From the NCBI RefSeq assembly GCF_900110865.1, contig NZ_FOFD01000004.1, positions 365,860 through 429,859 of the forward strand: a stretch of DNA of 64,000 bases, read 5' to 3'. Shown piece after piece: positions 59,936 to 64,000 of the stretch; the stretch's first letter is position 1, and every line of letters starts with the position of its first letter. This DNA is from Natrinema salaciae (GTDB taxonomy: Archaea > Halobacteriota > Halobacteria > Halobacteriales > Natrialbaceae). The notes under the pieces were generated by a model. That model saw only the letters and a program-made list of their open reading frames with translations, made no database searches and had not been told where the DNA came from. The position numbers and the translations under genes were made by a program.

Positions 59936-60252
59936 TGTTCACCCACCAGAGTGAACACCACATACCCTCCCTCTCTCTCCCCCAATAAGGACTCTCGGGT
60001 TAAAGAGTTAGGTTCGAGTGTCAAAAGCACACACTATCAGGCGGAAAACACCCTCGAGGGAGCGCCGGAACCGACCGTACTGCTCGAGGCGGCCGCGGTT
60101 GCGGATCAGTACGACGTCGAGAAGGAGGCGATGTCGTCGGTGAGACTGCTACGGATCACAGACTCCGTGTCGCTGCCCTCGAGTCCTTTCGGGCTACTTC
60201 TTGGAACTATCAAACAGTACGTGACCGGCTGATTCCAACGCCAGATAGCGAT
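59936..60252. other. intergenic region with an 8-bp inverted repeat, no clear gene
   Basis: GTGTTCAC (59935-59942) and GTGAACAC (59951-59958) form a perfect inverted repeat with an 8-nt loop. A GTG-initiated frame from 59951 to 60232 (93 codons) has mixed codon use and no recognisable family. I do not support it as a gene. Confidence 0.4.
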
Positions 60253-60771
60253 TCAATAGCGACCTCTGACCCGACGTACTCCGAACTCGATCCCTGCGAG
60301 CAACAGCATGGCGACGAGAACGATGGGGAAGACGAGGCCGAAGTGAATGACGAGACTGTTACTCTCGTGGCTGACAGTGAACATCGCCCAGAAGGCGTTG
60401 TACGTGACTGCGAAGAGTCCGAGCGTTGGACTGACCGACAGCCCACGGCCGAACAACCACAGTGTCGGGAGTGCCTTTCCGGCCAACAGTAGCCAAAATG
60501 CGACGAGCGCCGCAAAAAATAGCAGCACATCGAGCGGACCGGCGAACTCGGCTATTAGATCATTCGAACCGGGATCAAGAAGCAACTGTCGGACGATCCA
60601 CATACAAAAAAACAGCGTTCCCCCAAGGAGACAGCCAGCGAGGGCCGTTCGTCCGGACTCGGTCAATCGCGATCGAAAATAGTAGCCGAGGCCCGCTACG
60701 AGCACCCCGACGATGCCAGCTATCGTGAGGATCGTCTGTTCGTCTAAAAACAGCGCTGATGACGATTCCAT
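60253..60771 (-). CDS. five-span membrane protein of unknown function
   Basis: A 172-residue protein with five hydrophobic segments (about residues 13-31, 42-64, 80-98, 112-128 and 143-165), short loops and a basic C-terminal tail (GVRRVRGRY). No family signature I know. It starts at ATG 60771, with an A+T-rich aatatttgtcaactatataa just upstream that can supply the promoter. G/C-third-position preference is weaker than neighbours. Lone gene between gltB and proS. Confidence 0.65.
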   Translation of the reverse strand: MESSSALFLDEQTILTIAGIVGVLVAGLGYYFRSRLTESGRTALAGCLLGGTLFFCMWIVRQLLLDPGSNDLIAEFAGPLDVLLFFAALVAFWLLLAGKALPTLWLFGRGLSVSPTLGLFAVTYNAFWAMFTVSHESNSLVIHFGLVFPIVLVAMLLLAGIEFGVRRVRGRY

Positions 60772-60912
60772 TTATATAGTTGACAAATATTTTGAATGAG
60801 TAGAAGTCTTTTGATTCATATATTCGGGAGTGTGCACTCGGTTGGTCGCGTCGCAAAGTCGTTTAGAGAGGCGGCCTGGGAGGTAGTTACCCTCTGGTAG
60901 CTGGGGAACGGC

Positions 60913-62394
60913 TCAGTACGACTTCGCGAAGTAGGCGATTTCGTCGGCGGGATCGCCACAGACGCCGCACTCGTCGTGATCCGGCTCGGGAACCTCGGCG
61001 GCCGACGAGCCACCCTCGTCGATCAGGGGCTGCATGACGATTTCGGCGGCGATCTTCTCCTTGATGGCCTCCTCACAGGCCTCGTCGCCGCACCACGGCG
61101 TCTTCACGTAGCCGCCGTGTTTGCCGATCGTTCCCAGAATCTCCTCCGGGCTGTGGGCTTCGCGGACGTTGTTCTCGAGGGTCTCCTCGGCCGCCGCGTA
61201 GAGTTTGTCGAAGATCTCGTCGAGGTGGTCGTCGACGGCGTCGACGATCCCGTCGCGGTCCGCGACGGCTTCGGCGTTGTCCGGCCGGTGGACCAGCGTA
61301 GCCTCCTCGTCGTCGACCTCGTGGGGACCGATCTCGAGCCGCAGCGGGATTCCGTTGAGTTCGTGCTCGTTGAACTTGAAGCCGGGATTGCGCTCGTCGC
61401 GGTCGTCGAGTTCGACGCGGAAGCCGGCCTCCTCGAGGTCGTCGGCGATCCCCTCGGCGTACTCGAGGACGTCGTCTTTGGTGTCTTCCTGCCAGATCGG
61501 GACGACGACGACCTGCGTGGGCGCGACGGTCGGCGGGAGCACGAGCCCCTGATCGTCGGAGTGGGTCATGATGAGCGCCCCCAGTGCGCGCCACGAGAGT
61601 CCCCACGAGGTGGTGTACGCCGTCTGTTCTTCCTCGTCCTCGTCGGCGAAGGTGATGTCGAACGCCTCGGCGAAGCTCTGGCCGAGGTTGTGGCTAGTCG
61701 CCCCCTGGACGGACTTGCCGTCGGGCATCAGCGCCTCGACCGTCGTCGTGGTGTCGGCACCGGGGAACTTGTCGTGTTCGGGCTTCTTGCCGCGCAGCAC
61801 CGGAATCGCCAGCACGTCCTCGTAGACGCGCTCGTACTGGCCGAGACGGGTCCAGACCTCCTCCCACGCACCCGCGTTACTCGCGTGGGCGGTGTGGCCC
61901 TCCTGCCACATGAACTCCTTCGTCCGGAAGAACGGCTTCGTCTCCGTGGCTTCCCACCGCACGACGGAACACCACTGGTTGAGTCGCATCGGCAGGTCGC
62001 GGTGGCTGCGCGTCCAGTCGGCCATGAAGGGGGTGATGATCGACTCGCTGGTCGGTCGCACCGCGAGGCGCTCCTCGAGTTCCTCGTGGCCGCCCTGCGT
62101 CACCCACGCGACCTCGGGGTCGAAGCCTTCGACGATGTCCTTTTCCCGCTCGAGGAAGCTCTCGGGGATGAACATCGGGAAGTAGACGTTGTCGACGCCG
62201 GTCTCCTTGAACCAGCCGTCGAGCGCGCCCTGAATGGCCTCCCAGAGGGCGTAGCCCCGCGGTTTCGTGACGATGAACCCGCCCATCGGGGCGTAGTCCG
62301 CGAGACCCGCTTTCTGGACGACCTCGGCGTACCACTCGCCGGGTTTGTGCGATTTCGACTCGGTGATTCCGAGTTCTTGACTCTCGTCGCTCAT
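60913..62394 (-). CDS. proS: prolyl-tRNA synthetase (archaeal/eukaryotic type)
   Basis: Charges tRNA-Pro with proline. The 493-residue class II synthetase has the catalytic motifs: the motif-2 region VRWEATETKPFFRTKEF, motif 3 ALGALIMTHSDDQG, and LAVRPTSESIITPFM, an anticodon-binding domain, and the C-terminal zinc-like domain of the archaeal/eukaryotic type (PWCGDEACEE and CGVCGDPADEI, ending YFAKSY). No bacterial editing insertion. It starts at ATG 62394; the divergent MDR gene begins 179 bp away. Confidence 0.97.
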   Translation of the reverse strand: MSDESQELGITESKSHKPGEWYAEVVQKAGLADYAPMGGFIVTKPRGYALWEAIQGALDGWFKETGVDNVYFPMFIPESFLEREKDIVEGFDPEVAWVTQGGHEELEERLAVRPTSESIITPFMADWTRSHRDLPMRLNQWCSVVRWEATETKPFFRTKEFMWQEGHTAHASNAGAWEEVWTRLGQYERVYEDVLAIPVLRGKKPEHDKFPGADTTTTVEALMPDGKSVQGATSHNLGQSFAEAFDITFADEDEEEQTAYTTSWGLSWRALGALIMTHSDDQGLVLPPTVAPTQVVVVPIWQEDTKDDVLEYAEGIADDLEEAGFRVELDDRDERNPGFKFNEHELNGIPLRLEIGPHEVDDEEATLVHRPDNAEAVADRDGIVDAVDDHLDEIFDKLYAAAEETLENNVREAHSPEEILGTIGKHGGYVKTPWCGDEACEEAIKEKIAAEIVMQPLIDEGGSSAAEVPEPDHDECGVCGDPADEIAYFAKSY

Positions 62395-62573
62395 TGGTAC
62401 GACATGCAGGCAGCGCGGGCTTAAACCATGCGAAGGACGGACGCTCGCGAGACCGTCGGGGGAGTCGCGTCGTTGCGGTTCGATGTCGCCGCCGGCCGTA
62501 AACTACAAACTGTAAATTCGTTTCCACCGGTTCTGACACATTTATGCGGATGAGCAGGTTATATACGGCCGAC

Positions 62574-63548
62574 ATGAAGGCCATAGAAATCGAGTCCTAC
62601 GGAGAGAGCGACGAACTCTCGGTCGTCGACGTCCCGACGCCGGAGCCCGGTGCGGGCGAGGTTCGAATCGATATCGAAGCGGCCGGCATCAACTTCGCGG
62701 ACATCATGCAGCGCCGGGGCCACTACCCGGACGGTCCCGAACCGACCTACGTCCCCGGCATGGAGGCCGCGGGAACGGTCGACGCGGTCGGCGACGGCGT
62801 CGAGGACCTCTCGGAGGGGGACCGCGTCGTCGCGATGCTCGACACCGGCGGCTACGCGGAGTTCGTCACCGCCGATGCGAACCTCCTCTTTCCCATCCCC
62901 GACGAGATGAGCTTCGAGGAGGCCGCCGGATTCCCCGTCCAGTTCCTCACCGCCCACGCCTGTCTCTTCGAGTGGGGCGGCCTCGAGGCGGACGAATCGG
63001 TCCTGATCCAGGCCGCGGCTGGCGGGGTCGGCACCGCCGCCGTCCAGCTGGCGTCGAACGCCGGGGCGGAGGTGTTCGGCACCGCGAGCACCGGCGAGAA
63101 GCTGGACCTCGCGAACTCGCTCGGCTGTGACCACGCGATCAACTACACCAACACGGACTTCCGCGAGGTCGTCGACGAGGAGACCGACGGCGAGGGCGTC
63201 GATCTCGTCCTCGAGAGCGTCGGCGACGACGTCTTCGAGCGCAGCCTCGACGCGATGGCCCACTTCGGGCGGATGGTCGCCTACGGCGTCGCCAGCGGCG
63301 TCCCCGCGGAGGTCAGCAACCAGCGGCTGCTCTTCGAGAACAAGACCGTCAAAGGGTTCCACCTCGGGCAGGCCTCCCTCCACGATCCGAGCAGAGTGAT
63401 GAAGGCCGTCCCCGAACTGACCGACGGGTTCGCCAGCGGCGACCTCGAGGTCATCCTCGGCGAGTCGTTCGCGCTCGAGGACGCGGCCGAAGCCCACCAG
63501 TACATCGAGGACCGGAAGAGCTCCGGGAAGGTCCTGCTGAAGCCGTAA
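62574..63548 (+). CDS. quinone-oxidoreductase-like MDR protein
   Basis: A 324-residue medium-chain reductase/dehydrogenase of the zeta-crystallin/QorA group: MKAIEIESYGESDELSVVDV start, GINFADIMQRRGHYP, PGMEAAGTVDAVGDGV, and the NADPH-binding AAAGGVGTAAVQLASNAGA. It lacks the structural-zinc Cys cluster of alcohol dehydrogenases. Likely reduces quinones or enones with NADPH. ATG 62574 is preferred by homology to the usual N-terminus; TATA-like candidates lie at about 62540 and 62560. Confidence 0.93.
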   Translation: MKAIEIESYGESDELSVVDVPTPEPGAGEVRIDIEAAGINFADIMQRRGHYPDGPEPTYVPGMEAAGTVDAVGDGVEDLSEGDRVVAMLDTGGYAEFVTADANLLFPIPDEMSFEEAAGFPVQFLTAHACLFEWGGLEADESVLIQAAAGGVGTAAVQLASNAGAEVFGTASTGEKLDLANSLGCDHAINYTNTDFREVVDEETDGEGVDLVLESVGDDVFERSLDAMAHFGRMVAYGVASGVPAEVSNQRLLFENKTVKGFHLGQASLHDPSRVMKAVPELTDGFASGDLEVILGESFALEDAAEAHQYIEDRKSSGKVLLKP

Positions 63549-63614
63549 AACTGGTCCGGGTTCTTCGTTTTCCGTCGCTTTCATTTGGTGTAGCAGCGAC
63601 ACGTCGACGACGGC

Positions 63615-63875
63615 TTGTTCGAGGGACAACGCGTGGAACCGACGCCGCTCTTCGAGCGCCTCGAAATGAACCAGGCGCTGAGCGATGCCGACCGTGCGGT
63701 GCTTACGCTCGCTGTAGAGCGTAGTGCGGTCGCGGTAATGGATGAACGACACGGACGAGCCGTCGCCCGAACGGAAGGGGTTCAGACTCGTGGAACTGTG
63801 TTTCTCCTCCTTTCGCTGGCCAGAGACGGCCATATATCGCCTTCAGCGGCCCGAACGACGCTCGAGACGATTTGA
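63615..63875 (+). pseudogene. truncated PIN-domain (VapC/DUF3368-like) remnant
   Basis: Only the middle of a PIN-like nuclease survives: MNQALSDADRAVLTLAVERS, AVMDERHGRAVARTEGVQTRGTVFLLLSLARDGHISPSA (the typical D-E-R-x-G-R and RGT stretch of DUF3368 proteins). The N-terminal Asp-containing strand and the C-terminal helix are missing, and no ATG starts it. It is a decayed toxin-like gene; a VapB-like partner is not visible. Confidence 0.65.
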
Positions 63876-63952
63876 ATAACGGATAGTACTGCTCACCTGA
63901 CCGCTACGCAAAGATCTCCGAGAAATTGGAGAGCATGCGGTAGGTCGATCGT

Positions 63953-64000
63953 TCAGTACGATCGCTTCTCGTCCTGATCGCCCTCGAGCGAGGCGTCCCA
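63953..64000 (-). CDS. 3' end of a minus-strand gene cut by the window edge
   Basis: The last 15 codons and stop of a gene: WDASLEGDQDEKRSY. Acidic composition suits a haloarchaeal protein tail, but the product cannot be identified. Confidence 0.4.
   Translation of the reverse strand, partial: WDASLEGDQDEKRSY

Noticed and set aside
59951-60232. 93-codon GTG-started plus-strand frame
   Set aside because: Weak codon bias, start codon inside an inverted repeat, no family resemblance.

Overview
The window comes from the chromosome or a large replicon of a halophilic archaeon (class Halobacteria), probably close to Natrinema/Haloterrigena, though the genus is inference. The evidence is high G+C with strong G/C third-codon preference, very acidic proteins, many leaderless genes (TATA box about 25 nt before the ATG), an Orc1/Cdc6 gene with origin recognition boxes, sn-glycerol-1-phosphate dehydrogenase, and haloarchaeal families (HalOD1, DUF7344, DUF5789, PhiH1-type repressors, HVO_A0114-like regulators).

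Layout. 0-7 kb: aconitase, a dUTPase/dCTP deaminase-type enzyme, two small membrane proteins, a histidine-kinase remnant, 6-phosphogluconate dehydrogenase, a HalOD1 protein and tRNA-Arg(CCG). 7-9.1 kb: a replication origin, orc1/cdc6 flanked by nine copies of one recognition box, some lying in the orc promoter. 9.1-18 kb: after a pterin dehydratase comes an accessory, defence-like island. It holds a candidate modification-dependent HNH endonuclease, a HEPN/MNT pair, a PemK/MazF-type toxin with winged-helix antitoxin, two copies of a divergent module (unknown helical protein facing PhiH1-type repressors), a small-protein locus split by a 17-bp direct repeat, and a PD-(D/E)XK-like nuclease gene.

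18-31 kb: FAD oxidoreductase, DCC thiol protein, MFS carrier, PPOX-class oxidoreductase, a heavy-metal-type P-ATPase lacking the usual cysteines, GNAT acetyltransferase, beta-propeller membrane protein, Hsp20-like protein, sulfatase-fold hydrolase and a repeat-tailed acidic membrane protein. 31-35 kb: small regulators (DUF7344, Lrp/AsnC, DUF5789), an A+T-rich membrane/winged-helix gene, a zinc-ribbon protein and a promoter-driven locus of consecutive hairpins that is my best candidate for an undescribed RNA.

35-64 kb is mostly housekeeping: PAP2 phosphatase, a stand-alone fused nuoCD, trpB, HIT protein, glycosyltransferase, S9 peptidase, an ABC-2 exporter pair, egsA (archaeal lipid backbone), a protease-dead M48 homologue, SDR epimerase, Tat-type PQQ-propeller protein, RecA/KaiC-like protein, a Gln/Arg/Gly-rich disordered protein, DUF123 nuclease-like protein, AhpD-like protein, methyltransferase, gltB, proS and a quinone-oxidoreductase-like MDR protein. 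Most transcription units are single genes. Clear translational coupling (ATGA or GTGA overlaps) is seen only in the HEPN/MNT, toxin-antitoxin and ABC pairs.
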